From: an uncultured Selenomonadaceae bacterium
GTDB taxonomy: Bacteria > Bacillota > Negativicutes > Selenomonadales > Selenomonadaceae
Direction: 5' to 3'
DNA: 58,043 nt
NCBI GenBank assembly: GCA_905235685.1
Contig: CAJOMO010000016.1
Coordinates: forward strand, 1-58,043
The notes under the pieces were generated by a model that saw only the letters and a program-made list of their open reading frames with translations, did no database searches and was not told where the DNA came from. Position numbers and translations under genes: made by a program. Position 1 is the first letter of the stretch; every line of letters begins with the position of its first letter. Below are positions 25,611 to 35,462 of this stretch, one piece after another.

Positions 25611-25707
25611 AAAACATCGCCGCCTAGTTAATGTAATTTTACTTTTTGAGATACCAGCCGTATTAAAATTTTACGGATTAGGTTAATGCTAAAGGAGCGT
25701 TTTTAAA
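25611..25707. promoter_or_regulatory. Divergent control region between split regulator and RND operon
   Basis: This 97-base AT-rich spacer holds both promoters. TAGTTAATGTAA (25625-25636) and TAGGTTAATGCTAA (25679-25692) form a loose direct repeat around TTAATG, a spacing style used by OmpR-type winged helices. No convincing -35/-10 pair was found. An operator role is inference only. Confidence 0.3.
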
Positions 25708-26889
25708 ATGTCAAGAGTACCGCGAAAGTTTTTTGTATCAATGCTCAGCCTGATTATCGCCGTGATAATTGGCGGCTGTGGAAATAATCAGCCGGTGCAG
25801 CAAGTCAACCCAACTGCCGTGAAAGTTATTCCGGTGCTGAAGACAGACGCGCCAATTTCATATGAATACAGCGGGCAAATTATTGGCAAGGGCGAAGTCA
25901 AAGTTCAATCCAAACTTGCGGGCAAAATTACCGAGAAATACATTACCGGCGGTCAATCTGTCGTTGAAGGGCAGGCGCTTTACAAAGTGGATTCGCGCCA
26001 ATATGAGGCGGCGGTTTTGCAGGCGAAGGCAAATCTTGCAAAGGCTCAAACGAATTTGAACAACGCGCAGATTGAGCTTGAACGTGATCAAATGCTTTTC
26101 AAACAGGGCGCAATTGCCGAACAGATTTTAACCAATCAACAAGCGGCAGTTAACGCTCAAAGGTCCGATTTGGTTGCCAATCGGGCTATGCTTACTAAGG
26201 CTGAAGAGGATCTTGCCGATACCGTTGTTTACGCGCCAATTTCCGGTCGCCTCGGCATTGACGACGTTGCCGTTGGCTCTTACGTTACGCCAGGCAATAC
26301 AGTTTTGGTTACGATTAATTCTGTCGATCCGATTTTCGCGCAGTTCAGCATTTCTGAAACGGAATATTTGAGATTCACGAACGCCGAAAGGACTTTAGGG
26401 CGCAGGACGGCGGGCAAGCCGATTATTTCAATGGCGCTGGCAGACGGCAGCATTTATCCTTACAAGGGCAGATTTGGCGAAGCGGACAGCGGTTTGAGCG
26501 ATAATACCGGCACTTTGACTTTGCGCGTGCTTTTCGACAATCCGGATAATATTTTGGTTTCGGGAATGTTCGCCCGAATCATTATCAGCGGTATGTTAAT
26601 TCCGAACGCTTTGTTAGTTCCGGAACGCGCCATTCAGCAACTTCTTGGCGAATCTTTTGTGTTGGTTGCCAACGCCGAAAATAAATCCGAAATGCGCAAA
26701 GTTACGCTCGGTGAAAAAGTCGGCTCATATTACGTTGTAACCGATGGACTTAACGATAACGATATGGTTGTTGTCGAAGGTTTAAGTCGTTTGAGCAGCG
26801 GTATTCCTTTGAATGTTACGGTTGTTTCGGCGGACGAAATGGGCTTTTCGCTCAAGGAGAATAACGCGCTGTTTAATTCTGATAAGTGA
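25708..26889 (+). CDS. RND efflux periplasmic adaptor (AcrA/MexA type) lipoprotein
   Basis: A 393-residue membrane fusion protein. It has a lipoprotein signal with lipobox IGGC (Cys near residue 24), so it is probably anchored to the inner membrane. Seen: the lipoyl half-motifs (VQSKLAGKITEKYITGGQSV, VYAPISGRLG), a coiled-coil hairpin (about 85-150) and the beta-barrel with SVDPIFAQFSISE. The ATG follows AAAGGAG. It precedes the inner-membrane pump by 12 bases. No outer-membrane channel (TolC) gene follows, so the channel must be encoded elsewhere. Confidence 0.95.
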   Translation: MSRVPRKFFVSMLSLIIAVIIGGCGNNQPVQQVNPTAVKVIPVLKTDAPISYEYSGQIIGKGEVKVQSKLAGKITEKYITGGQSVVEGQALYKVDSRQYEAAVLQAKANLAKAQTNLNNAQIELERDQMLFKQGAIAEQILTNQQAAVNAQRSDLVANRAMLTKAEEDLADTVVYAPISGRLGIDDVAVGSYVTPGNTVLVTINSVDPIFAQFSISETEYLRFTNAERTLGRRTAGKPIISMALADGSIYPYKGRFGEADSGLSDNTGTLTLRVLFDNPDNILVSGMFARIIISGMLIPNALLVPERAIQQLLGESFVLVANAENKSEMRKVTLGEKVGSYYVVTDGLNDNDMVVVEGLSRLSSGIPLNVTVVSADEMGFSLKENNALFNSDK

Positions 26890-26901
26890 GGCGGCGGCAA
26901 T

Positions 26902-29900
26902 ATGGCAAAATTTTTTATTCACAGACCGATTTTCGCAATCGTCATTTCGATTATCATTGTTATCGTCGGAGTTTTGGCGGGTTTGCAACTTCCTATAGCG
27001 CAGTACCCGCAGATTGCGCCGCCAACAATTTCCGTAAGCACGATTTACACCGGCGCTAATGCCGCAACCGTTGATGAAACCGTCGCGCAGATTATCGAGC
27101 AAAAAGTTAACACGACGCAGGGCATGGATTATATGAGTTCGACTTCCAGCGACGACGGCAGCTATCGGCTGAGCATTGTTTTTAATGTTGGGACGGACGG
27201 CGATATGGACGCTGTTAAGGTTCAGAATAACGTTGCCGGTACGCTTAACCGCCTGCCGAGCGATGTTCAAAGCGCAGGCGTGACTACGGTTAAATCTTCG
27301 AACGACAACGCGATGATTTTTGCGCTGTATTGTGAAGACGGACGGTACAACAGGACTTTTATAAAAAATTACGCGGATATTTATTTGCTGGACACTATTC
27401 AGCGCGTGCCTGGTATCGGCTCAGTTCAAGTTTTTGGCGCGGATTACGCTATCAGAGTTTGGTTAAATCCGGAAAAATTGGCGAGTTACGATTTAGTTGT
27501 CAGCGATGTAATTTCCGCGATTAAGCGCCAAAATTCTCAAGCCGCCGCCGGTACGATTGGCTCAATGCCGGTTAACCAGGGGCAGGAAAAGCAGTACACG
27601 GGCAAAATTCAAGGCAGATTGTCAACGCCCGAAGAATTTGCTGAAGTCATACTTAAATCCGGCGCGGCGGGCGCGTTTATTCGTTTAAAAGACGTGGCAC
27701 GCGTGGAAACCGGCGCGAAAGACAACAATACCATTTCGAAATTCAACGGCTACCCTTCGATAGGTTTTGCAATTCAGCTGACAAGCGACGCCAACGCAAT
27801 GCAAACCATAAGCGAAGTCAAGGAAATTTTGAGAACTGCGCGAGAAAGTTTTCCGGAAGGAATGCTTTACGGTCAAGTTTTGGACAGCACAGAATTTATC
27901 GAGGCGTCTCTTGAAGAAGTCATTGAAACTTTCATAGAGGCGCTGATATTGGTTGTGCTGGTAATTTTTATTTTTCTGCAAAGTTGGCGCGCAACCGTCA
28001 TACCGCTGTTGGCAGTTCCGGTATCGCTGATTGGAACATTGGGCGCGTTCGTGCTGTTGGATTTTTCGATAAACACGTTAACATTGTTTGCAATGGTTTT
28101 GGCAATCGGTTTGGTTGTTGACGACGCAATTGTTGTTATTGAAAATGTCGAGGCGCATATGGAAACGGACGGATTATCGCCGGTTGAGGCAACGGAAAAA
28201 GCCATGGCGGAAGTTCAAGGTCCGGTTGTGGCGATAGCGTTTGTACTTTCGGCGGTTTTCATACCGGTTGCGTTTTTGGGCGGAATGATGGGAATTTTAT
28301 ATCGACAATTTGCGCTTACAATCGCCGTGTCGATGGCGCTGTCGGCGTTTATCGCTTTAACGTTGACGCCGGCGCTCTGCGCGATGATTTTAAAGCCGCA
28401 CGACCCGAACGCGGAAAAAAATATTCTCGATAAATTTTTCGACGCGTTCAATAATTGGTTCGAACGCACGCGAAATCGCTACACGGGAATTTTGGCAGCA
28501 TTTATCAAGCATTCAAAATTGGCGGTAATTTTTATGTTAATCGTCTGCGGCTTAACCGGTTTGCTGTACAAAGTAATTCCGTCAACCTTCGTGCCTTCGG
28601 AAGACCAGGGCTATTTTATGACGGGAATATCTTTGCCGGAGGGAACTTCGCTGAACCACACTTCAGAAACCGTTGACAAATTAACCGCCGCAATGTTGAA
28701 ACAAATTCCGGAAATACAATCGATAATGTCAGTCGGCGGATTCGACATAATGTCTGCCGGTGCGAAAAGTAGCGGCGCTGTAATGTTCGTCGGATTAAAG
28801 CCGTGGTCTGAACGCACTGAAAAATCGCAGGCGATAACTTCAATAACAATGAAGACAATGATGTTGGGCAAAGTCGCCACGCCCGAAGCTACAGTTCTTG
28901 CCATAAATCCGCCCGCGTTGCCTGGTTTGGGCTCTGTCGGCGGCTTGACAATGCAGTTGCAGGATATGTCCGCGCACACGGAGCTTGAGCTTTTCAACAT
29001 TACAAACGAGATTGTTGCCGCGGCAAATCAGCGCCCCGAATTAACCGGTATCAGTACGACGTTCAGCATTACCGCGCCAACTTACGAATACGAAATTAAT
29101 CGCGAAAAACTTGAAATGCTCGGCGTCAATATCAATGACGTTTATACGGCGCTGCAAGTTAACTTCGGCGGTATGGCGGCGGATGATTTTAACCGTTTCG
29201 GACGCACTTACAAAGTTATGCTGCAGTCGGACGTTTTTTATCGTTCGGAAGTCGAATCCGCGCGATTTATGTTCGTCAAAAATAACCGCGGCAAAATGAT
29301 TCCGCTCGACACGCTGATAACGCCGAAACTGAATACCGGCACGATGCAAATTACGCGTTTTAATTCGAAACGCTCGGTTTCAATTCAAGGTCGCGCAGCA
29401 AACGGCTACAGTTCCGGTCAAGCTATGGCGGCGCTCGAAGAAGTCATTAGGACTACAGCGCCCGCCGGTTTCAATATCGAATGGTCGGGGCAATCGCGCG
29501 AAGAAAAAAATGCTTCCGGCTCAACCGCTCAAGTTTTGGGCTTAGCCCTAATCTTTGTATTTTTGTGCTTAGCCGCGCTCTATGAAAGTTGGTCAGTTCC
29601 CTACGCCGTGCTGTTAACCGTTCCAACAGGAATTTTCGGCGCGTTGCTCAGTGAATACGGCTTATCAATGATATGCGCGCTGTTGGGCAACCCAAATCCA
29701 GGTTTGCAGGACAGCGTTTATATGCAAATCGGAATAATCATGATAATGGGCTTAGCGGCGAAAAACGCAATATTAATCGTCGAGTTCGCCAAAGTCCGCA
29801 CTGATAACGGAATGGAAGCAGTGCAGGCGGCGCTTGAATCTGCTAAACTTCGGTTGCGCCCAATTTTAATGACGTCGCTGGCGTTTATAATCGGCTGTAT

Positions 29901-30087
29901 CCCCTTAGCAACGGCAACAGGCGCGGGCTCGGCAGCAAGAAACGGTATGGGCGTCGCCGTCGTAGGCGGAATGTTATTCGCCACTTGCTTAGGAATTTTC
30001 TTGATACCGGTATTTTTCGTGATTGTTCAACACGTCACGGCGAAATTCAGCAGGAAAAAGCCCGTCCAGGACGCTCAAGCAGATTAA
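26902..30087 (+). CDS. RND multidrug efflux pump (AcrB/HAE1 type)
   Basis: A 1061-residue inner-membrane proton/drug antiporter. Seen: the N-terminal MAKFFIHRPIFAIVISIII, the proton-relay aspartates in LVVDDAIVVIENV (TM4), FVPSEDQGYFM, and GLAAKNAILIVEFA in the C-terminal half. The length is normal. It pairs with the adaptor upstream and a TolC-like channel elsewhere to expel drugs, bile or other amphiphiles across both membranes, evidence of a diderm cell. Expression is probably set by the split regulator transcribed in the opposite direction. Confidence 0.96.
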   Translation: MAKFFIHRPIFAIVISIIIVIVGVLAGLQLPIAQYPQIAPPTISVSTIYTGANAATVDETVAQIIEQKVNTTQGMDYMSSTSSDDGSYRLSIVFNVGTDGDMDAVKVQNNVAGTLNRLPSDVQSAGVTTVKSSNDNAMIFALYCEDGRYNRTFIKNYADIYLLDTIQRVPGIGSVQVFGADYAIRVWLNPEKLASYDLVVSDVISAIKRQNSQAAAGTIGSMPVNQGQEKQYTGKIQGRLSTPEEFAEVILKSGAAGAFIRLKDVARVETGAKDNNTISKFNGYPSIGFAIQLTSDANAMQTISEVKEILRTARESFPEGMLYGQVLDSTEFIEASLEEVIETFIEALILVVLVIFIFLQSWRATVIPLLAVPVSLIGTLGAFVLLDFSINTLTLFAMVLAIGLVVDDAIVVIENVEAHMETDGLSPVEATEKAMAEVQGPVVAIAFVLSAVFIPVAFLGGMMGILYRQFALTIAVSMALSAFIALTLTPALCAMILKPHDPNAEKNILDKFFDAFNNWFERTRNRYTGILAAFIKHSKLAVIFMLIVCGLTGLLYKVIPSTFVPSEDQGYFMTGISLPEGTSLNHTSETVDKLTAAMLKQIPEIQSIMSVGGFDIMSAGAKSSGAVMFVGLKPWSERTEKSQAITSITMKTMMLGKVATPEATVLAINPPALPGLGSVGGLTMQLQDMSAHTELELFNITNEIVAAANQRPELTGISTTFSITAPTYEYEINREKLEMLGVNINDVYTALQVNFGGMAADDFNRFGRTYKVMLQSDVFYRSEVESARFMFVKNNRGKMIPLDTLITPKLNTGTMQITRFNSKRSVSIQGRAANGYSSGQAMAALEEVIRTTAPAGFNIEWSGQSREEKNASGSTAQVLGLALIFVFLCLAALYESWSVPYAVLLTVPTGIFGALLSEYGLSMICALLGNPNPGLQDSVYMQIGIIMIMGLAAKNAILIVEFAKVRTDNGMEAVQAALESAKLRLRPILMTSLAFIIGCIPLATATGAGSAARNGMGVAVVGGMLFATCLGIFLIPVFFVIVQHVTAKFSRKKPVQDAQAD

Positions 30088-30095
30088 AAAAAAAC

Positions 30096-30139
30096 ACAGC
30101 CGCTGTAAGAGTAAATCTTTCAACCGGCTGTATTTTTTT
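30096..30139 (+). terminator. Bidirectional terminator after the RND operon
   Basis: ACAGCCG (30096-30102) pairs with CGGCTGT (30125-30131) and is followed by ATTTTTTT; on the minus strand the hairpin is followed by GTTTTTTTTT, so it can also stop transcription from the PP2C operon. Confidence 0.75.
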
Positions 30140-30156
30140 GCTTGTAAAAAGTTTGA

Positions 30157-30309
30157 GCGAATTAATTTTTCAATCGAACGGCAAGGTCAGATTGCGGCGC
30201 GTCTTTAACGTGGTCGGCGATATCTGCGCGAACGGCGCTCAAAATATCCTCAAGTATATCTGCGCGAACGGCGCTCAAAATATCCTCAAGTGCAGAATTT
30301 TTGTCAATT
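30157..30309 (-). pseudogene. In-frame partial copy of the PP2C gene 3' end
   Basis: Directly downstream of the 30318-32516 stop lies a copy of its last ~40 codons. Read on the minus strand it still gives DKNSALEDILSAVRADI, then a 12-residue tandem repeat of LEDILSAVRADI, then ADHVKDAPQSD, then LAVRLKN and a stop. Compared with the gene it lacks 12 bases coding DITM next to the metal-binding aspartates, and has one extra 36-base unit. All indels are multiples of three. No start codon or ribosome site is evident. Confidence 0.82.
30221..30292. repeat. 36-base tandem duplication inside the copied PP2C tail
   Basis: The 34-base segment TATCTGCGCG...CCTCAAG occurs at 30221-30254 and 30257-30290 (period 36), and once in the intact gene at 30389-30422. 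Confidence 0.85.
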
Positions 30310-30317
30310 CCCGCGAA

Positions 30318-32516
30318 TTAATTTTTCAATCGAACGGCAAGCATGGTTATATCGTCAGATTGCGGCGCATCTTTAACGTGGTTGGCGATATCTGCGCGAA
30401 CGGCGCTCAAAATATCCTCAAGCGCAGAATTTTTGTCAACGTCATTCAAACATTTTGAAAGGCGCGGCTCGCCGTACTGATTGTTATCAATGTCCATAGC
30501 CTCGGTCACGCCGTCGGTGTACAGATAAATTACGTCGCCGCTCTCAAGCTGAATTTCCTGCTGAACAAAATCCATTTCGTCCATCATTCCCAAAACGCAA
30601 TTCTGTTCAACTTCGAGATATTCAAATTTGCCCGTGGCTTTGCGATAAATCATCGGTGGATTGTGCCCGCCATTGACGAAAATTAGTTTTCCGGTTTCCA
30701 AATCCAGCATCGCCATGAACACCGTAACGAACATCATTTCGTCGTTGCTTTGGCAAAGCTGATTATTCGCATTTGCCATAACCGCGCCGAAATCGTCCGG
30801 ATTTTTCATCATCGTTGCGAAATTTTGAAGGACGGTTTTACTGCGCGCCATAAACAGCGCCGCCGGAACGCCTTTGCCGGAAACGTCAGCAATGGTTATC
30901 AGCAAATGGTTTTCGTCCAACAAATAAAAATCGTAAAAATCGCCGCCAACGGATTTAGCCGCGTTCATGGTCGCGAAAATTTCAAAATCGTTGCGGTTAA
31001 AATTGAAGTCGCGCGGCAACATACTGAGCTGAATATTCGTGGCAACATTTAATTCGGTGGCAATGCGCTCTTTGTCGGCGGTAACTTTTTCAAGATTCGA
31101 CATTTGCCGTTTAAGTTCGTCGGTCATACTGTTAAAGCACACGGCGAGATGTTCAATTTCGTTGCCGGTGTGAATATCGAGCTTTTTGTCCAAATTACCG
31201 CTGGCAATTTCGCGGACGCCGTCAGTCAGCTGATTAATCGGCGCGGTCAATTTATCGGCAACTTTGCGCGCGGCAAACGGAATGAAAATCATAATTCCCA
31301 ATACAACCGCCGAAGTCGCCAAAAACAGGTACAAAATAAAATCGTTCAGCATATCGATAAAACTGTTGGTACTTGCGGCGATAACGGCGCTATTTGCGCG
31401 GGCGTTGGAAACAACTTCAGCTTCTTCAATGCAGACGCCGAAACTCCAGCCCGTACTTTCCAGCGGCGTATAAGTCAGATAATGCGGCACGCCGTCAATC
31501 GTAACCAAATCCATTCCGCTTTCGCCGTTAGCCATTTTCTGGGCAATGGCGGCAAGTTCAAGATTTTCGCTGTCAAAAAGGCTCGGATCGTACATCAGAT
31601 TTTCGTTGTAGTCAATTTCGAGTTCGCCCTCTTTGCGCGGCGAAAAAATTACATTGCCGTTTTTGTTCATGATAAAAGCAAAGCCGGTTTCTCCCCATTT
31701 CGTGCCGTTGACGATATCGTTAACTGTTGTTAAAAATTTGCCTTCGCCAACCACGCCCGCAATTTCGCCGTAATAGCCATAATATGGCGCAGAGCAACCC
31801 ATTGCCAAACCTCTGCCGTGCGCGTCAAGAAAAACATCAGTGAGCGTCGTTTTCCCTTCGCGCATTGCATTTTGATACCACGGGCGCGTAGAATAATCAT
31901 TTGCCACCGGATAATTATATTCGTCAACGCGCAAATTAGAATCTCTGTCGACGGTGATATTAAATCCACTGACGGACGCAACGTAATTTGCGCCGATTGT
32001 GTTGTCGCCCTCAAACATCATTATTTGAAAATCCTGCAGATTCGCCGTCAAGCCGACTTCATAATCCAATTGATAAGGATAGACATCTGCGCGATATTGG
32101 AGTTGAACAGATAATTTTCCGGCGTTCGCCCAATCCGGCGGATAAACCATACGCGGCGAATATTCTTGCGGGTTCTGCAAAATCTTCGTCATTTCATTGG
32201 ACATCGCCGTTACGTCCCACATTAGATCTTTGAAAAAAGTATTGATTTGTTTTGCGCGCTCGCGTACCAAAATTTGAGAAGTGTTCATCGCCATTTCTTT
32301 TAAAGCCTGGCTGCTGTTTTCGGCGGCGGATTCGCCAATTTCCACGCCGATATTCACTGCGCGCGTCTTTATCTTGTATATCCCGAAAAGCGAAATTATT
32401 CCTACGACAATCAGCGAAAGAATCGTACAGGCAAGCACTAAGTATAAAATTTGTTTGCGGATACCCAATCTTTCAATTTTCAATTCCACACCGGCTTTCA
32501 TAAAATTTTTTAACAC
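30318..32516 (-). CDS. Membrane sensor PP2C (SpoIIE-type) phosphatase
   Basis: A 732-residue protein. TM helices at ~22-46 and 391-413 frame a double-Cache-like extracytoplasmic sensor (RPWYQNAMREGK, FIMNKNGNVIFSP). HAMP (415-470) and a coiled coil lead to a PP2C domain (510-730) with metal aspartates in GGDFYDF (526, 529), DVSGKG (544), YTDG (668) and SDD (721-722). Such enzymes dephosphorylate STAS antagonists. The start is uncertain (32516, 32501 or a TTG near 32483); all overlap the upstream GNAT gene, so translation is coupled. Last gene of the operon with the MATE fusion. Its STAS target could be at 9618 or 14316. Confidence 0.92.
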   Translation of the reverse strand: MLKNFMKAGVELKIERLGIRKQILYLVLACTILSLIVVGIISLFGIYKIKTRAVNIGVEIGESAAENSSQALKEMAMNTSQILVRERAKQINTFFKDLMWDVTAMSNEMTKILQNPQEYSPRMVYPPDWANAGKLSVQLQYRADVYPYQLDYEVGLTANLQDFQIMMFEGDNTIGANYVASVSGFNITVDRDSNLRVDEYNYPVANDYSTRPWYQNAMREGKTTLTDVFLDAHGRGLAMGCSAPYYGYYGEIAGVVGEGKFLTTVNDIVNGTKWGETGFAFIMNKNGNVIFSPRKEGELEIDYNENLMYDPSLFDSENLELAAIAQKMANGESGMDLVTIDGVPHYLTYTPLESTGWSFGVCIEEAEVVSNARANSAVIAASTNSFIDMLNDFILYLFLATSAVVLGIMIFIPFAARKVADKLTAPINQLTDGVREIASGNLDKKLDIHTGNEIEHLAVCFNSMTDELKRQMSNLEKVTADKERIATELNVATNIQLSMLPRDFNFNRNDFEIFATMNAAKSVGGDFYDFYLLDENHLLITIADVSGKGVPAALFMARSKTVLQNFATMMKNPDDFGAVMANANNQLCQSNDEMMFVTVFMAMLDLETGKLIFVNGGHNPPMIYRKATGKFEYLEVEQNCVLGMMDEMDFVQQEIQLESGDVIYLYTDGVTEAMDIDNNQYGEPRLSKCLNDVDKNSALEDILSAVRADIANHVKDAPQSDDITMLAVRLKN

Positions 32517-33498
32517 ATTCGCGCAGTACCGAAAAATCTTCCGTCAATTTGAGCGCGTCGAAATTTATCCGCACATTTCCAGGATTGTGCAGAATCATAA
32601 TTTCTCTGTCGCTGCAAATCGGCTTGAATCCTGCGAAAAAATATCCTAACTTGACAAGCTCACGATAAGCCGAAACCGCGCCGCCGTCGCTGATATTCAG
32701 AAAAACGTTAAACGTCTGAAATTCACCGCGAAATTCCGCCTGCACTGCGCGAATTTTTTCAGACAAATCAGCACCGGTAGAATTTATCTCAATCGTGCAA
32801 TTTTGCTGAACAGGATCATTCGCGGCGGAAATTTGGCTTTCACCGGTTAAAATATTTTCGGCGTCGACAATTTCATATTTCAGTTTCAAAGACCGGTAAA
32901 TTTCCTCGGCAATCGACCTAAGTTCCTGCGGCAGGAAAATTTTTCCGGCATCGTGCTTTTCAACCTTGCGAATCATAATTCCTAGCGTCAGCTTGAGGTT
33001 GTCTTCTTTGCCGTAAGAGTGTTGGAAACTCTGCGCGAGAATCAGCGAAGGAACGAAGCCGCAAACTTTCAAACCAAGGCGCGCCATCAATTTTTGGGTT
33101 ATGTTGTGATACAAAATCATTCGACAATAAATCGCAGAGGCATTTTTAATTTTGCGAATCTGCGCGGCAATATATTTTGCGAAAGGGAAAAACATTCCGT
33201 AGCGGCGATACTTTTTCAAAATAATTCCCGTGGCAATGCTGTAAGCCGTGCCTTCGGGCTTGAGCGCCAAACAGCCGATAACTTCACCGCTCGACAATTC
33301 CGCCACGTGAAAATTCAATTCGCCGAGATTATTTTGCCGAATTATATAGTCCGTGTCGTACAAAGCCCGCTTGTGGTACTTGTCGCCGTATTCGTCGCGA
33401 ATCAGATTTACAATCGCCGCCGCGTCTTTTGCCTCGAACGCGCGAAATTTAACCTGTATGCTTTGATTATCCTGGTTCGTGAGATTAATGTAGTCCAT
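32473..33498 (-). CDS. GNAT acetyltransferase with extra C-terminal domain
   Basis: A 341-residue protein. Residues ~15-170 form a GNAT fold: FRAFEAKDAAAIVNLIRDEY at the N-terminus, VIGCLALKPE on beta-4, and ILKKYRRYGMFFPFAKYI as the acetyl-CoA loop. The C-terminal ~150 residues are unassigned. Its ATG immediately follows the MATE-fusion stop (TGA then ATG), and its 3' end overlaps the PP2C gene by up to 44 bases, so all three are translated from one transcript. The acceptor is unknown; it could modify the transported molecule or a partner protein (inference). Confidence 0.83.
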   Translation of the reverse strand: MDYINLTNQDNQSIQVKFRAFEAKDAAAIVNLIRDEYGDKYHKRALYDTDYIIRQNNLGELNFHVAELSSGEVIGCLALKPEGTAYSIATGIILKKYRRYGMFFPFAKYIAAQIRKIKNASAIYCRMILYHNITQKLMARLGLKVCGFVPSLILAQSFQHSYGKEDNLKLTLGIMIRKVEKHDAGKIFLPQELRSIAEEIYRSLKLKYEIVDAENILTGESQISAANDPVQQNCTIEINSTGADLSEKIRAVQAEFRGEFQTFNVFLNISDGGAVSAYRELVKLGYFFAGFKPICSDREIMILHNPGNVRINFDALKLTEDFSVLRECVKKFYESRCGIEN

Positions 33499-35274
33499 TC
33501 AATTTGCCTCCTGCTCGTAGTTCAAAATGACCGTCAAATTGTTTACGCCGAAAGTGTGTTTGTAATTCACGGAAACCGCCGCGTTCAAAATCATTGCAAT
33601 TCCCAGCGCGTCGCCCAGCGCCAAAGGATCAGTTTCCTGCTTGCTCTCGTAATAGGCGACAGGATTAAAAAGTTTGCCGCCGTATCGAACGCGCAGAATT
33701 ATTTTGTCCTCGCGCAGAATTAAAATTCGCACGTCAATACTTTCAGTCACGCAATTATCCTTAATCAGAATCATAATTTCTTCAATCGACAGCTTAATCA
33801 GTAGCGTGGTTGTGCGGTTTAAAATATTTTTCGTGCAGAAATTCTCAATTTTGTGGACGCTCTCGACAATGTCATTGAGCTCATTTTTCACCGAGAAAGA
33901 AATAAATTCGCCGAACTTTTCAGCCGTCAAATCCAACAGCAACACCGACGAGCGATTTTCAGCGCGGTTTGCAAATACCATTGCCGCCAAAACAAACAGA
34001 GCGCCGACTGACGCCATTACGAACGAATACCAAATCGAATCGGCTCCAAAAAATTTCGGCAGGAGATAAGCCGGTATCAGCAACAAAATGAAACCGCGGC
34101 AGGTTATCACGGCGCTTGCTATTTTGGTAAAGCCCGCTGCCTGGTAATAACTTGCCAACAGCATACACGCCACCGAAGGAATTAAGCTCACGGCAAAAAT
34201 ATCAATAACGCGCGTCAATTCTGCCACCTCCGCCGCATTTACTATTCCGAAAGATTTGCAGATTTCCGCGGAAAAAATTTGCATTCCCAAAATCATCACG
34301 CCGATAAAGGCAAATCCTATAACGTGCGCGCGCTTTTCAATTCGTCGAAGGCTGGTGTTGTCGTGTTCCTGGAATAAGACGCTGACAAACGCCGTCGACC
34401 CCTGCGCCAATCCGGACAAAATTATATTCGCGAAATACTCAATCGACTTTATCACAGAAAAAATCACCAAGCCGAAATTTCCAATGACAGCCAGCAGCAA
34501 ATGATTCATTATGATAAATCGCGCGAAATTCGATATGTTATTCAGCGCGGAGGGCGTGCCGAATTTTACAAGCTCTGAAAATCTGAATTTGCCGCGAACC
34601 AACGAAAAAGATTCTTCGCCGCGCAGCAATATCAAAATCCCGACAATTCCCGTGAGTATCGACGATAAAACCGTTCCCCAGGCTATTCCGGCAATTCCCA
34701 TTTGAAGTATCGAGCAGAAAAAAACATCCAGCAAAAAATTTTCGACAGCCATTGCCGCAAATAAAAAAATCAGCACTTTTAGCTTGCCAACCAATTTCAA
34801 AAAATGATATGGCAAGTAGAACAATGCTGTTCCCAATCCGCCCGCTATGTAAACGGTGCTGTATTCAGACGTCAATTGGTACAATTCTTCAGTGCAGCCG
34901 AAAAGTTTAAGCAGCTCGTTTTCGAAAATCAATACCACGACGCTAACAACCGCCGATAAACCTATGCACGTTACCAACGAACAGGTGAAGTCTTCATTCG
35001 CCGCAACTTTATCGTCGCGCCCCAAAGAATAAGCTGTTAAAATTGCGCCGCCTATTCCAACCAACGCGCCCACCGCCGCGAAAATTGAATACAACGGTGC
35101 TACAACGCTCATTACCGCTAAACCGGTTGCCGCGAAAAAGTTTCCCGCTAAAATCGAATTTATTATCAGACAAGCTTGGACGCCCAACATCGACAGCGAA
35201 GTTGAAACCGCGTGCCTGTCGAATAAATTTTGAATTAATCGCTGATCATCTGCCAGCTGATATTTGCTGTCCAC
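33499..35274 (-). CDS. MATE family transporter fused to a degenerate RsbW-like domain
   Basis: A 591-residue protein from GTG 35274 (GAGGT 13 bases upstream; TTG 35310 has no ribosome site). The first ~435 residues form 12 helices of the MATE fold. The C-terminal ~130 residues resemble an anti-sigma kinase domain: a helix KLSIEEIMILIKDN at the N-box position, YGGKLFNP at G1, DALGIAMI at the G2 position, then FGVNNLTVILNY. The N-box asparagine, the G1 aspartate and the GxGxxG pattern are absent, so ATP binding is doubtful. First gene of an operon with GNAT and a PP2C sensor phosphatase. Confidence 0.86.
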   Translation of the reverse strand: MDSKYQLADDQRLIQNLFDRHAVSTSLSMLGVQACLIINSILAGNFFAATGLAVMSVVAPLYSIFAAVGALVGIGGAILTAYSLGRDDKVAANEDFTCSLVTCIGLSAVVSVVVLIFENELLKLFGCTEELYQLTSEYSTVYIAGGLGTALFYLPYHFLKLVGKLKVLIFLFAAMAVENFLLDVFFCSILQMGIAGIAWGTVLSSILTGIVGILILLRGEESFSLVRGKFRFSELVKFGTPSALNNISNFARFIIMNHLLLAVIGNFGLVIFSVIKSIEYFANIILSGLAQGSTAFVSVLFQEHDNTSLRRIEKRAHVIGFAFIGVMILGMQIFSAEICKSFGIVNAAEVAELTRVIDIFAVSLIPSVACMLLASYYQAAGFTKIASAVITCRGFILLLIPAYLLPKFFGADSIWYSFVMASVGALFVLAAMVFANRAENRSSVLLLDLTAEKFGEFISFSVKNELNDIVESVHKIENFCTKNILNRTTTLLIKLSIEEIMILIKDNCVTESIDVRILILREDKIILRVRYGGKLFNPVAYYESKQETDPLALGDALGIAMILNAAVSVNYKHTFGVNNLTVILNYEQEAN

Positions 35275-35462
35275 CGTCCAAAATATTACCTCGCATTCGA
35301 TTATTCTCAAAATCGCATTTTATCAGTCGAAGTTTCAAGCCGCTGTAAATATCCCTTTACACGAAAAATTGACGCGACTAAATTTTTTCCGGCTGTGATT
35401 TTTTAAAAGGGAATTTTTGATTGACAGGGAATATAACTTTGTGATTTAAGGAGGCGCGGGCG

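Noticed and set aside
35338..35404. Terminator-like hairpin between the MATE-fusion gene and the small exported protein
   Set aside because: AGCCG/CGGCT arms are only 5 bases and about 45 apart; too weak to claim.
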